Notes: generated by a model from the letters alone, not told the origin. A DNA stretch of 31,507 nucleotides from CAZSTA01 sp964609495 [NCBI: uncultured bacterium] (GCA_964609495.1 CAZSTA010000019.1:1-31507); one strand, 5' to 3'. Shown: positions 1-8,838, counted from the first letter of the stretch. Translations and numbers: made by a program.

Positions 1-24
1 CTACGAACCGGAAATCCACCTTAA

Positions 25-510
25 ATCCTTGTCCAGTTTTCAGGGGAAAGCTCAGCCTGTTCTGTTTTAATACGTGATTTTTTTGATAAGTTAAATTCAG
101 AGGAAAAAGAATTTTGCAAAGAAGTAATTATTGAATATGCGTCCACTCCATTTAAAGTCAAACATTATTATTATCAAATCTCCGACGGCACAGAACCATC
201 TATTATTATTTTGCCTGACCTTATAAAGCATTTTCCTAAAGATAAAGAAAACGTCAAATTATTATTACTTCTATTACTACTTAATCCATGGAGAGAGATA
301 TCAACCTTTGCTACCAGTAGCATTCTATATAACTTATGGAAAATTGATTTCGATGCTGCCCATACTATCTTTTTAGGTTATCTCTTACTAAAAACAAAAT
401 ATAATGAATTAAGAGACGATATCAGAAAAGAAAATCACCAAAAGAATATCTACGAACTTTCAGAAGTACAGGTTTTAGAATGTTTAGTCTTGGAAACAAT
501 AGACATATAA
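25..510 (+). pseudogene. Remnant of a helical protein, left part, cut near an IS
   Basis: The frame is open from 25 to the stop at 508-510 and has no convincing start: the first plausible codon, TTG at 211, lies in mid-domain. The product is AT-rich in codon use and rich in Leu, Ile and Lys, with amphipathic helices such as NPWREISTFATSSILYN and a run of eight leucines. It resembles one helical repeat from the C-terminal part of a large protein. About 70 bp after the stop lies the end of a transposase gene, and beyond that gene another same-frame piece of similar composition continues (1621-2583). I infer that both are parts of one gene split by the insertion. A large STAND/NACHT-like ATPase, for example of antiphage type, would fit the style of the helices, but no ATPase motif is in view and I do not recognise the family with confidence. 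Confidence 0.4.
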
Positions 511-1640
511 TTAGCTTATAGTGTGCAAAGTAGCGATTCACTTCCCTACAATTTGGATTAGTGTTGAGAAGAAATACCAATTAAGCAAGATAAGGAGCGA
601 GATTGCGAAGATTAGATCGATGCGATTTGTTACAGAGAAGTATAGCATTAAAAGCTACTATCTTACGCTGGATATATTCGGTGATCCTTCTTACTCCTTT
701 TAGATGCTTCGGCAACTTCAAGAAATCTAAGCTATGCTTCAATTGATCTATAACTTCTTCTATCACTACTCTTTTATGATACCACTTTCTCCCTCTCTTC
801 GTCCCATATTCTAAGATACCTTTATCTCTTATGCTCCCTCGTTCCTTCAACTTCTCCCTCTGCTCTGGGCTCAATTTCAACCTTAAATCTGCTCCTTTCC
901 GAGGATTAGGAGGTATTATCATCTGTATCCCTAGCTCCTCAAACGCTAGCTCATATACTTCATTAGCATCATATCCTTCATCTCCTATTCCCACTCTCAT
1001 CTTCCTCCTTTTCCTCTCGGAGATGCGTCTTCGCATCTGGTTAAATAGCTTCTGAGCTATCTTCGACTCCCTCTTCTCCGCAGTAGTCCAGAAGAAAGCT
1101 ATTATTACTCCGTCTCTGGTAACTATAAGATGTAGTTTGTATCCATAGAAGATATTATCATCTGAAGTAGCTCCCCACTTAGCTAAATGATCCTTGCGGG
1201 AGCGAGGGATATCAGTCATATCTATAGCTATTAGAGAGAGATTACGACTGTTGAGGAGACGGGTAAGGAGGCGACGTAAGAGCTTCTCTAAGAAGGCTTT
1301 GACTGACGGATGATGAGAATGATTATTGAGTGTTCTCCGAGAGGGTATCTGAGATAGTCTAACTCCGAGCAGTTGTCGATAAGTAGGATCATGATAAGCA
1401 GTAAGCTTCTGGTGAAGAAGATTGATAGACCAACCTTTGGTAGTAGCGAGAAGTAGCATAAGAGCGGATTTAGCTACGGTCTCGTCGGATAGGGAGCGAC
1501 CAGATTTGGGAGAAGAAGGACGCCCCTTTTTTCTGACAAGTTCTCTTCGGTAATTTTTTTCAGTATGTCAAAGAGCTGTTTTAGCTTTAACAGTAGCGAT
1601 CATTCCTTTCTGAGAAAGAAGTAAAATGTTATGATCTATT
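511..1640 (-). mobile_element. IS4/IS5-superfamily insertion sequence (ends approximate)
   Basis: One DDE transposase gene on the minus strand, flanked by AT-rich DNA on both sides, makes an element of about 1.1 kb. I could not find clean terminal inverted repeats or a target duplication by eye, so both limits are estimates. A short direct similarity, AGTAGCGAT then CA and TTCC, occurs at about 532 and 1592. The right copy lies in the presumed N-terminal coding part of the transposase, so it may mark rearranged ends and not a target duplication. Confidence 0.6.
581..1459 (-). CDS. DDE transposase, IS4/IS5 type, probably N-terminally broken
   Basis: The 292-residue product carries the DDE signature of this superfamily: the first Asp in LIAIDMTD (residue 80 or 83), the second in GIGDEGYD (160 or 164), and a perfect Y-x2-R-x3-E-x6-K motif (Y227, R230, E234, K241). 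It would cut and paste its own element. The ATG at 1459 is the only usable start downstream of a TGA at 1568-1570. Yet the frame upstream of 1459 reads sensible sequence (residues such as YRRELVRKKGRP) with no start codon in it. An ATG at 1601-1603 lies in the same frame, only 11 codons before that TGA. The simplest reading is a gene beginning near 1603 and interrupted by one nonsense codon. The copy is therefore probably inactive, although a shortened protein starting at 1459 retains all catalytic residues. Confidence 0.85.
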   Translation of the reverse strand: MLLLATTKGWSINLLHQKLTAYHDPTYRQLLGVRLSQIPSRRTLNNHSHHPSVKAFLEKLLRRLLTRLLNSRNLSLIAIDMTDIPRSRKDHLAKWGATSDDNIFYGYKLHLIVTRDGVIIAFFWTTAEKRESKIAQKLFNQMRRRISERKRRKMRVGIGDEGYDANEVYELAFEELGIQMIIPPNPRKGADLRLKLSPEQREKLKERGSIRDKGILEYGTKRGRKWYHKRVVIEEVIDQLKHSLDFLKLPKHLKGVRRITEYIQRKIVAFNAILLCNKSHRSNLRNLAPYLA

Positions 1641-2583
1641 TTACCATATCTCTGGAATTATCGCCACTTTCTTATCATTCTTTCCAACACTATGTTTTAT
1701 AAAAAAATATGAAAATGAATTAGAAAATGTTGTTTCAAATAAAATTACTTATGCTGAATTGAATGATTTAGAAAAGTTAGATTTGGAAACTTTAAAAACG
1801 GCTTTCGAGCTTATACCTCTAAAGACAGAAAATGAAGACCATAAAAAATTCTTAGCTATCGTCTTTCCTGGCTTTTCCAAAAAACTGTTCCAAGATGATG
1901 ACAGAGATGACTATACGGTGAAGCATAGAATTCTGAATAAATTTGCATGCTTTATTTTAAATTCAACAAAAGAAGAAATCGAAACATACTTAAAACCTTT
2001 TGTTGATAATTTCAGCAATTCAAAAGAAATGGCTGATTTTTTTCAAGAGTTCATTACTGTAGAGGATAGATTAAATAAATATGAAGAATTCTGGGCTGTA
2101 TGGAATGTTTTTTATGATAAAATAGTTGAGATTTGTAAAAAGCAAAGCTCTCATCATTATACAAAAGAAATCCTGCATAATTATCTTCTAGCATGGCCAT
2201 ATTGGAAAGAAGATGCAAAAGAATGGCATACATTAAAAGATAGAGAGAAATTATTTTTTAAAAAAGTCGCGGAAGATATAGGACATCATCCTTCAGTCTT
2301 ATACTCTCTTTCAAAAATCCTCAATGATATAGGAAGTAATTTTATTGATGATGGTATAATTTGGATAAGTAATATCTTACAGAAGAATAACCAATTGATT
2401 TCAGAAGAATTAGAGACAAACACCACTTATTATATGGAAAATATTGTTAGAAAGTATATTATGAAAAATCGTCATAAAATTAAAAAATCCGTACAGCTTA
2501 AAAACAAAGTTATTGCTATATTAAACTTTTTAGTAGAGAAAGGTTCTGTGACAGGATATTTGTTAAGGGAAGATATACCATAA
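1621..2583 (+). pseudogene. Remnant of a helical protein, right part
   Basis: The frame is open from the IS side through to TAA at 2581-2583; the first ATG-like start is the TTG at 1759, but coding-like sequence continues upstream of it (GIIATFLSFFPTLCF). The product is all-helical and AT-rich, with a motif-like stretch HHPSVLYSLSKILNDIGSNF followed by DDGIIWISNIL. This style is seen at the C-termini of large helical-repeat proteins, including some STAND-type defence ATPases; that link is an inference from general appearance. The frame matches the remnant at 25-510. A shorter independent protein starting at 1759 (274 residues) cannot be excluded. Confidence 0.45.
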
Positions 2584-2983
2584 ACGGTTCCCAGAAAATA
2601 GGGAAGGTTCCTATCCTCTTAGCTCAGAACCGACCAAAATCTAGCTCTTAAATGTCGTCATCTATGTAATAGTGCGTCAAATACATCTCTCCTTATATGC
2701 AATTCTTATATAAACGACTTGTGAATATCATCCCTTACCTCTCCAGCTTTTTCTACTTACCATCTACACCTTCTTATTAAAGATCGGATAAAGTTATTTT
2801 CCTACATCAAGAACAGTTGGGATGCTGACCCAAGCTGTTCTCGTTTCGTCAAATTGAGTAGGGTCACATGTTGTTTGAGAATTGTGGCAGGTCTTGTCCT
2901 CACATGTCCGAACGGCAGCGCTTGTATCGCTTATGCATTTATTACCTCCCCCTAACAGAAAATCTCGTTCTCAAGAGTGAAGC
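2584..2983. other. Intergenic leader with TATA-like box, hairpin and start-site dyad
   Basis: No convincing gene lies in these 400 bases. Three structures are visible. CTTATATAAAC at about 2705-2715 matches an archaeal TATA box. A hairpin at 2811-2840 pairs GAACAGTTGGG with CCCAAGCTGTTC, with one bulged G and no T-run after it. An 11-bp inverted repeat (CGCTTATGCAT at 2928-2938, ATGCATAAGCG at 2984-2994) has its right arm on the next start codon. The stretch also marks the shift from the AT-rich left end to the GC-richer element. Confidence 0.45.
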
Positions 2984-2994
2984 ATGCATAAGCG
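2928..2994. promoter_or_regulatory. 11-bp inverted repeat covering a start codon
   Basis: CGCTTATGCAT (2928-2938) and ATGCATAAGCG (2984-2994) are perfect reverse complements 45 bp apart. The right arm begins with the ATG of the coiled-coil gene. In mRNA the arms could pair and hide the start codon; in DNA they could be a repressor site. Function is inferred only from symmetry and position. Confidence 0.4.
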
Positions 2995-3580
2995 GAAACT
3001 CTGGAATAATAAGAAGATATACCCGACTTATGAACCCTACCCCATAAGCCGGGATTTTGAGGGGCAGGCATATTCAACAAAGGATGCTTCCCATGGACAG
3101 TCTATTGACAGCATAAAGGAGCAAGCCCCTGAAGAGCTCTCCCTTATCAGTGACCCATCACCTTCTGGAGACTGGTTTCCACCACGACCGATAACTCCCG
3201 ATGAGCAATCTTCTCTTCGTCCCCTGCACCTGCTCAACTCCCTCTTCACCGAGCGTCTCAACTTCCTGCAATGCGCCCTTGAGGAGCTGCGAGATGCTCA
3301 GCATGACCGGGAACGGCTTACTGACAAGGCATTTGAGGAACTCGATTCTGAGATACAAGAATGCGAACATTCCTTATCCCTCACCTTGCTCATTGACCCA
3401 GAGCAAAAACGGCACCTCCAACGCCGCCTCCTTGAGCTCAAGCGGGAACGCCGCCGGGAAGCCCTCTTGAGCTGGCGAGACCTTGTCTGGCTCAGAGGTG
3501 AAATCAGGAAGCTTCAACGCGAGATCGATACTCTCGGAAGAACAGCCAAGTCAACTAAAAACCGCAAGGCTCCAACGTGA
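2984..3580 (+). CDS. Coiled-coil protein coupled to HerA-like ATPase
   Basis: This 198-residue protein is not recognised. Residues 1-75 are polar and Pro/Ser-rich and probably disordered. Residues 80-185 are heptad-like and very rich in Glu, Arg, Leu and Gln (for example LQRRLLELKRERRREALL), which predicts a long coiled coil. Its stop codon overlaps the GTG start of the next gene (GTGA at 3577-3580), so the two are translationally coupled and the products probably interact. A role as subunit or adaptor of the HerA-like motor is inferred from this coupling alone. The start lies in an 11-bp inverted repeat. The base composition is GC-rich compared with the DNA to the left. Confidence 0.7.
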   Translation: MHKRKLWNNKKIYPTYEPYPISRDFEGQAYSTKDASHGQSIDSIKEQAPEELSLISDPSPSGDWFPPRPITPDEQSSLRPLHLLNSLFTERLNFLQCALEELRDAQHDRERLTDKAFEELDSEIQECEHSLSLTLLIDPEQKRHLQRRLLELKRERRREALLSWRDLVWLRGEIRKLQREIDTLGRTAKSTKNRKAPT

Positions 3581-5517
3581 TCAGTATGTACTTCAAGGAA
3601 TTCAAGTCCCTCTTGGCAAAGCTCCGCCCGGTCATAGGTGAGCTTGCCGATGCCTTCTGGCTGGCTACTCTCCTCGATCCGAGTCAAGAGAAAGATATGC
3701 ACGCCGTTGCTCAGGCCATGGCAGCCGAACTGCTGAATGAGAGCTACATCGGAAGACACATCCTGCTTGAGCCACCTCCCAAAGAAACTGCAAAGGGTGA
3801 GTACCCGTTGGGGATTATCACCTACGCGGACAAACCTGTGTGTGCCTTCGGCTTGAGAGAAAGCGACCTGCCACAACACGTGTTGATTCTGGGTCGCTCT
3901 GGTGCTGGGAAAACCAACGTTGGTTACATCCTGGTCTGGAATCTTCTGCGTGCGAGAAAGCCTTTCCTCGTCCTAGACTGGCGCAAGAACTACCGGCACT
4001 TCCTAAACCGGGCTGAAGGGAAGGATATCCTTCTCTTTTCCCTGGGAGAGGAAGAATCGCTATCCTTCAATCCCCTTGACCCGCCACCTAACCTCATCCA
4101 GAGCCAACGGGAAGCATACATGCGGGACATAATCTCTATTATTTGCACGACTTACCTGCCCGGCCACCAACTGCTTTCCACCCGGGGAGTCGAATACTTA
4201 TTCTTAAAAGCCTTAGCTGAGATTGAGGAAGAAGAACCGCTAACCTTCAATGATATTCGCCGATATGTAGAGAATTACAAAGCTCATTCCAGAGAAATCG
4301 ACTGGAAAGTTTCCGCGGTGAATGTTCTGTTCAAATTGACCACCGGTCCTATAGGTCGGCTTACAAATTGTCTCGGCATCATAAGCCTTTCGGATATCTT
4401 AAACAAGCCAGTCATTCTGGAGCTTGACAGTTTAGGAAGTGAGACTGACCGCTCTCTTTTCACCCAGACCTTCCTGCTCTGGCTCTACTACTATCGCCTC
4501 GCGGAAGGGAAATCGCAAACCTCCAAACATGTCCTGATCGTGGAGGAAGCCCATAACCTATTTCTTCGCCGCGCCGATAATCGCCAATCCGTCCATGATA
4601 TGATGCTCAGGCAGATGCGGGACTTAGGGCAGGCACTCGTTTTATTGGACCAAAACCCCAGCCTCTTGTCTATCCCAGCTTTGGGTAACACAGGAGTAAC
4701 CATCTGCCTCAACCTCAAGCACGGAGATGACATAGAGGCTGCCGGAAAAGCCTTGACACTGCCGCCGGAGAACCGAGACTACATCGGCAAGTTGCCCATA
4801 GGATACGCCATAGTCAAGGTGCAGGACCGATGGCCAAGTCCCTTCCTCGTTCGCTTCCCCCAGTTTCAAATTTCCAGTCCTCTGAAGTCACCCTATACTG
4901 AAAGAAACCATATTCGAGGTTATTCCCTTAAACAGACTGTGGAGGAACTCCAGTCAGTCCTGAACGAAGCTATTCGGGCTCTTCCCCAGTCGGACAGAAG
5001 ACAAAGGAAAGAGCAAGGAATAAGTGCGCAGGAGCGAAGTTTACTGCTCGATATCGTAAATTATCCTCTGTCAGTTATCACCGAGAGGTTCAAGAGGCTC
5101 GGCTGGAGTGCCCATACAGGAACGAAAATCAAATGGAGGTTGTTGGAAAAAGGATTTATTGAGCAAGAGAAAGTCAGCGTGCCGAAGGGTAGCGTCACTC
5201 TGCTCAAGCTTACTGAAGAAGGCACGAGATTTCTTGCTTCATCAGGGATTGAGGTGAAGGCGTTACCGAAGAATGCCAGCTTGGAGCATGAGTATTATAA
5301 GGAATTGGTGGCTGAGCGTTACCGGGCAAGAGGTTACAAGGTGGAGAAAGAGGTCCTTATAGGTGAGGGGAAGTCCATAGATTTGGTGGCAATGAAAGGT
5401 AATGAGCGAATTGCGATAGAGATAGAGACCGGGAAGTCGGATGTAGAAGCTAACAAGAAGAAATGCAGAGAAGCTGGGTTTGAGAAAGTAGTTATCGTAA
5501 ACACCTGCGGACGCTAA
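3577..5517 (+). CDS. HerA/DUF87-like ATPase with winged helix and nuclease-like C-terminus
   Basis: The 646-residue protein is a DNA-translocating RecA-fold ATPase of the HerA/FtsK/VirB4 group. Walker A is GRSGAGKT at about 106-113, followed by LVLDWRKNY, a typical HerA-type strand. Walker B is VLIVEEAH near residue 320. A winged-helix-like region follows at about 485-560. The last 75 residues look like a restriction-endonuclease fold: EKEVLIGEGKSIDLVAM, then RIAIEIETGKS, with an Asp and an ExE in place of the usual ExK. HerA normally works with a separate nuclease, NurA; here motor and nuclease-like domain are one chain. The start is either GTG 3577, overlapping the upstream stop, or ATG 3586. 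Roles in DNA end processing, element transfer or defence are all possible; nuclease activity is unproven because the canonical lysine is not evident. Confidence 0.85.
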   Translation: MISMYFKEFKSLLAKLRPVIGELADAFWLATLLDPSQEKDMHAVAQAMAAELLNESYIGRHILLEPPPKETAKGEYPLGIITYADKPVCAFGLRESDLPQHVLILGRSGAGKTNVGYILVWNLLRARKPFLVLDWRKNYRHFLNRAEGKDILLFSLGEEESLSFNPLDPPPNLIQSQREAYMRDIISIICTTYLPGHQLLSTRGVEYLFLKALAEIEEEEPLTFNDIRRYVENYKAHSREIDWKVSAVNVLFKLTTGPIGRLTNCLGIISLSDILNKPVILELDSLGSETDRSLFTQTFLLWLYYYRLAEGKSQTSKHVLIVEEAHNLFLRRADNRQSVHDMMLRQMRDLGQALVLLDQNPSLLSIPALGNTGVTICLNLKHGDDIEAAGKALTLPPENRDYIGKLPIGYAIVKVQDRWPSPFLVRFPQFQISSPLKSPYTERNHIRGYSLKQTVEELQSVLNEAIRALPQSDRRQRKEQGISAQERSLLLDIVNYPLSVITERFKRLGWSAHTGTKIKWRLLEKGFIEQEKVSVPKGSVTLLKLTEEGTRFLASSGIEVKALPKNASLEHEYYKELVAERYRARGYKVEKEVLIGEGKSIDLVAMKGNERIAIEIETGKSDVEANKKKCREAGFEKVVIVNTCGR

Positions 5518-5781
5518 AAGGGAGTGAAGGGTTTTGGCATACCAAAAGCCACTATAGTCAAGATTATTTCTCTATTTTTATCACTCGGCTGATGGAATAT
5601 GTAAATCGTCTCATTGTTGTATCTACCACTTATTTAAGAAATCCCTGATAACATCTTCTAGGGGAATGAATTTAGATAAAGCTCGGCTATCAATCTTTTT
5701 CTGCCAGAATTATAGAAAATCTTTTATCCGCGCCAATCGCACTGCCTACAAAAAACTTATAAGTTTTATCAGAACGACGAT
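5518..5781. other. Leader of the Orc1/Cdc6 gene; candidate origin region
   Basis: This noncoding stretch contains a small hairpin at 5530-5551 (GGTTTTGG against CCAAAAGCC) just after the HerA-like gene. A perfect 16-bp palindrome, AAAACTTATAAGTTTT, occupies 5753-5768. The centre of the palindrome matches an archaeal TATA box and sits 14-29 bp before the ATG, as expected for a nearly leaderless archaeal transcript. Origins often flank orc1/cdc6 genes, but I found no clear origin recognition box repeats here. Confidence 0.35.
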
Positions 5782-6825
5782 ATGCGTATGCGAGCAGACG
5801 GTGAACGCATCATACTAGCTAATCCAGACATCCTCAGCGGGAGTTATGTCCCTATTCACGGTCGGGAAGCCCAGCTCAAGGAGATAAGCCTTTGTCTCCG
5901 GCCCATCACGGAAGGCAGAGAGCCGGTGAACTGCTGGTTGCACGGGAAGCCAGGTGTGGGCAAGACTGCTACTGCTTGCTGGATCCTGCGAAAGCTTGAG
6001 AGTGAAGCAGGTATTCGCGGCGTGTATGTCAACTGCTGGGAGAACCCCACCTTCTTCTCGGTGCTGGAGTGCATCGCTAGGAAGCTGCGTATGCTTGGAG
6101 CTGAGAAACTCAGCACCTCCTTCAAGCTTGAAAGGCTGAAGAGACACCTATCCCACGAGCGGATGGTCCTCGTCCTTGACGAGATCGATCAGCCCGTGCC
6201 AAAGGAACGCAATGCTATCCTCTACAACCTCTCTGACCTTTCCACTGTCGGTCTGATATGTGCCTGCAACTCTCAGTACGTGTATTTCGGCTTGGAGGAA
6301 AGGGTGGAGTCCAGACTTAACCCCGCTCGGATACTTTTCGATGAGTATTCGCGGGATGAGCTATTTGGCATTTTGGACCAGCGTGCCCAATACGCCCTCG
6401 TTCCCCGGACCTACAACGAGGCTCTCCTGCACGTAATTGCCCAGCTTGCGGACGGGGATGCCAGAATAGCCATCCAGACCCTGAAGAACGCGGCCTACCT
6501 GGCGGAAAAGGAGGATCACGAAAAGATCACGGCCTCGCATGTAAAGTGTGCGTGGAATTCCGCGAAGGACTTGAAGAAGACCTATCTGCTCCGCAAGCTC
6601 ACCGATCATCACCGTCTGTTGTATGAATTGATTGCGAAGAACCCAGGTATTTTATCTGGTAATCTGTGGCGGCTGTATCTGAAGACGTGCGAGGCTAGGG
6701 ACATTAAGCCGATAGCGGTGAGGACATATTCGGACTACTGCAACAAACTTGCGGAGCTTGGATTAGTCGAGGCAAAGAGGGCCGCGATCCAGGGGAAGGT
6801 GAGGGAGTTCCGCATCGTGAGCTAG
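5782..6825 (+). CDS. Orc1/Cdc6-type replication initiator (AAA+ ATPase)
   Basis: The 347-residue protein matches archaeal Orc1/Cdc6 in order and motifs. It has an N-terminal stretch ending in YVPIHGRE, Walker A GKPGVGKT (55-62), Walker B LVLDEID (about 130-136), sensor 1 CACNS (N163), an SRLNP motif with the likely arginine finger R178, and sensor 2 GDARIA (R228). A winged-helix domain follows from about 265 to the end. Such proteins bind origin DNA and load the MCM helicase. Length is at the short end for the family, in line with plasmid or element-borne versions. The ATG at 5782 lies just after a TATA-like palindrome; ATG 5788 is an alternative. Finding this gene in a window with bacterial promoters is the strongest single sign that this section derives from an archaeal replicon. 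Confidence 0.88.
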   Translation: MRMRADGERIILANPDILSGSYVPIHGREAQLKEISLCLRPITEGREPVNCWLHGKPGVGKTATACWILRKLESEAGIRGVYVNCWENPTFFSVLECIARKLRMLGAEKLSTSFKLERLKRHLSHERMVLVLDEIDQPVPKERNAILYNLSDLSTVGLICACNSQYVYFGLEERVESRLNPARILFDEYSRDELFGILDQRAQYALVPRTYNEALLHVIAQLADGDARIAIQTLKNAAYLAEKEDHEKITASHVKCAWNSAKDLKKTYLLRKLTDHHRLLYELIAKNPGILSGNLWRLYLKTCEARDIKPIAVRTYSDYCNKLAELGLVEAKRAAIQGKVREFRIVS

Positions 6826-6919
6826 ATCGCTTAGTACTTCGCCATCTCCTCAGCGCCAAATTGCCAATAAAAGTAGTCAATCCTCTCTAAAATGTTTTTC
6901 TATAACTAACCAATGTTTA

Positions 6920-7489
6920 TCACTTAATACCGAGTTCTTTCATTGCGGTGAGAAAGAAATCGAGAGAATTCCTTACCTTTTCTGTTCCTATCTTCTCAGC
7001 TTCTTTGGTATAAAAACCCCTTCTTTCCAGATTCTTGATCCTTTCAAAAGCATCATTAAGGGCAGTTTCCAGACCCCATTTATTTTCCCCGGCAAAAATA
7101 AAGAACCTTGCTATCCCCACTGCTCCAAAGGAATCCAGCTTGTCGGCATCGAACAATATCTTTTCCTCAATTGTTTTAGGGCTTTTCTGGGAGAAGGTGG
7201 AATGGGTTTCTATACATCTTATTATCTTTTCCCTCTCTCTTTTCGAAAATCCCGCTCTTTTTAGAAATTCTTCGGGTAATTTTGAGCTGAAATGCTCTTT
7301 TTCACTTCGGTCTATGTCATGCAAAAGAATAGCCGGAATAAGTATATTAAGGTCAGGCTTTTCGTTCTCAGATATCCTCAAAGCATAATCTAGAGTTCTT
7401 TGGATGTGATCCCAGCCATGCGAAGGGGATTTGTACTTATGGTAATGTTCCTTCAAAAGCTTCTCTAAAGACCTAATTTGTGAATTCAT
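6920..7489 (-). CDS. HD-domain phosphohydrolase
   Basis: The 189-residue protein has the HD superfamily pattern: an early histidine in SHGWDHIQR, the paired LLHDIDR motif, a later ETHSTF histidine, and the Asp in ILFDADKLDSFG. That order is typical of the YedJ/YpgQ-like branch of metal-dependent phosphohydrolases, which act on nucleotides or other phosphate esters. It is the last gene of a leftward group with the cis-prenyltransferase-like gene (30 bp upstream), the V4R gene and the KaiC-like gene, and it converges with the Orc1/Cdc6 gene. No strong Shine-Dalgarno sequence precedes the ATG. Codon use is more AT-rich than in the integrase and HerA-like genes. The substrate is not predictable; membership in the HD family is secure. 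Confidence 0.82.
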   Translation of the reverse strand: MNSQIRSLEKLLKEHYHKYKSPSHGWDHIQRTLDYALRISENEKPDLNILIPAILLHDIDRSEKEHFSSKLPEEFLKRAGFSKREREKIIRCIETHSTFSQKSPKTIEEKILFDADKLDSFGAVGIARFFIFAGENKWGLETALNDAFERIKNLERRGFYTKEAEKIGTEKVRNSLDFFLTAMKELGIK

Positions 7490-7519
7490 AGTTTATTTTA
7501 GCTCTTGAAGAAATAAAAG

Positions 7520-8188
7520 TTATATTCCAAAGGTTCTGTTTCTCCTACTGTACTCGTCCAGGACTTTTTGGATATCCTCCTTAGATAACTCCGGGAAGAA
7601 TTTGGGTATGAACTCAAATTCAGTATATTGCATCAGGAAAAAAGGTCCGTCCGATATCCTCTTCTCCTTGGCTGTTCTTACTAAAAAATCGATCGGGGTA
7701 TTAATCATACAGTTTCTAATTATATTATTGAAGTTCAGTTTCTCTCCTGATTCTATCGTTTTCTTTATGGCCCTTAGCAAATCTCGAGTTCCTGAATAAC
7801 CAAGCAAAAGATTAAATCTCCGCTTGGTATAATCCTTTGTTTCCGATTCAATACTATGGATAGCTTCTTGATAATAACGAGGTAAGAGATGCCTTTCTCC
7901 CGATACGAGAACTCTAATATTATTTTCATGTAACAGGAGATCCTGACTAAAATCTATCAAAGTCCTAGCCTGCACATCAAGAATAGGCTTTAAATCATTA
8001 TCGTTCCTCTTTGTAAGGTTGGCATAAGATAAGCCAAAGAATGTGAATTAGTTTATCTTATCATCCACTAATATCCATTCTACAAGGCTTCTCGCTGTTC
8101 TCGCTGCCTGCTCATAAGCCTCTCTGAGTGACAAATTATGCTTTTTGGCATATCTTCTGTCGCCGTCAGGGATTAATAAAACATGCAT
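7520..8188 (-). pseudogene. cis-prenyltransferase (UppS-like), interrupted by in-frame TAA
   Basis: Reading minus-strand DNA from ATG 8188 gives HVLLIPDGDRRYAKKHNLS, the family's N-terminal motif, with the catalytic Asp corresponding to MDGNRRWAK. The frame meets TAA at 8048-8050 after 46 codons. The same frame continues with family motifs: LLLGYSGTRDLLRAIKK, IDFLVRTAKEKRISD, YTEFEFIPKFFPELS and the C-terminal RRNRTFG. Without the stop the protein would be about 222 residues, near the family norm. A GTG at 7975 could start only the C-terminal 151 residues, which lack the catalytic Asp. The ATG overlaps the V4R stop (TAATG), so the gene is translationally coupled. These enzymes build polyprenyl diphosphates. 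The copy is dead, a sequencing error, or two separate chains. The motifs are divergent, so it may not have been the housekeeping enzyme. Confidence 0.75.
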
Positions 8189-8838
8189 TATACTACCTTC
8201 TTCTCTATTTTCTTCGCTCTTTTTACCATATCAATTGTCCACATAACTTTCTCGGGTGAGAATTTTTTGGTGTATTTTACTATATTCTCTTCCGATGTGC
8301 ACAGGAAAACACACTTTTTGGTATTTTTCTGAGCCATACAGTTTAGTTCAACGGCATAAGTCTTCCTTTTTGTATAATATTCTTGAGCTCCCGCAAATAA
8401 ACCAGCCAGCATCCAATCAACGGGATATTTTTGTGGCCCATATCTGTTCTTCACCTCTTGGGCAAAAGTAGAACTCTCCGCTTCTAACAACATAAAATTC
8501 TTGTCTTCATCAACCTTTATTGTCTTGAATTTCCCCCAACCAAAAGCGTTTAATACCTTGCAGGAAATATCCACAACATTAACTAGCGTTTTCTTTAGAG
8601 GAATACCATGCGTTTGGACAAAATCCCCTCCCATGAACTTGCTGGCCAGGAACTCGGCAATACCGTAATCAAGGCCAAAGACTTGGGAAAGATGGACATA
8701 CTCTTTAGCCAAATGGGGAAGGAAATAAAGAACGACACTTTCCTCGCCAAATCTTATATATTCGTCTTTAAACTTGAGATAATGAAACATCCCAAATTCT
8801 TTGAGCAAGTCCAGCATAATCATTCTCCATGATTTCAC
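8188..8838 (-). CDS. V4R (4-vinyl reductase) domain protein
   Basis: The C-terminal half of this 216-residue protein is a V4R domain. Visible signs are GWGKFKTIKVDED, the central MLAGLFAGAQEYY segment, and the conserved pair ELNCMAQKNTKKCVF with two cysteines. V4R domains bind small hydrophobic ligands or metals and occur in sensors, chlorophyll-pathway proteins and many archaeal proteins of unknown role. The N-terminal 90 residues are helical and unassigned. It starts 3 bp after the KaiC-like gene and its stop overlaps the next start (TAATG), so it is the middle of a tight operon. The start may be GTG 8838 or one of the ATGs at 8823 and 8817; the last has a GGAG seven bases upstream. A sensor role feeding the KaiC-like ATPase is inferred from context. 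Confidence 0.78.
   Translation of the reverse strand: MKSWRMIMLDLLKEFGMFHYLKFKDEYIRFGEESVVLYFLPHLAKEYVHLSQVFGLDYGIAEFLASKFMGGDFVQTHGIPLKKTLVNVVDISCKVLNAFGWGKFKTIKVDEDKNFMLLEAESSTFAQEVKNRYGPQKYPVDWMLAGLFAGAQEYYTKRKTYAVELNCMAQKNTKKCVFLCTSEENIVKYTKKFSPEKVMWTIDMVKRAKKIEKKVV

Noticed and set aside
1568-1570. TGA recoding (TGA read as an amino acid) in the transposase and at about 16215
   Set aside because: A TAA interrupts the cis-prenyltransferase and intact genes here do not use internal TGA, so simple decay explains the stops.
3037-3879. Minus-strand open frames under the coiled-coil and HerA-like genes
   Set aside because: No start signals or family motifs; they are by-products of the GC-rich plus-strand genes.
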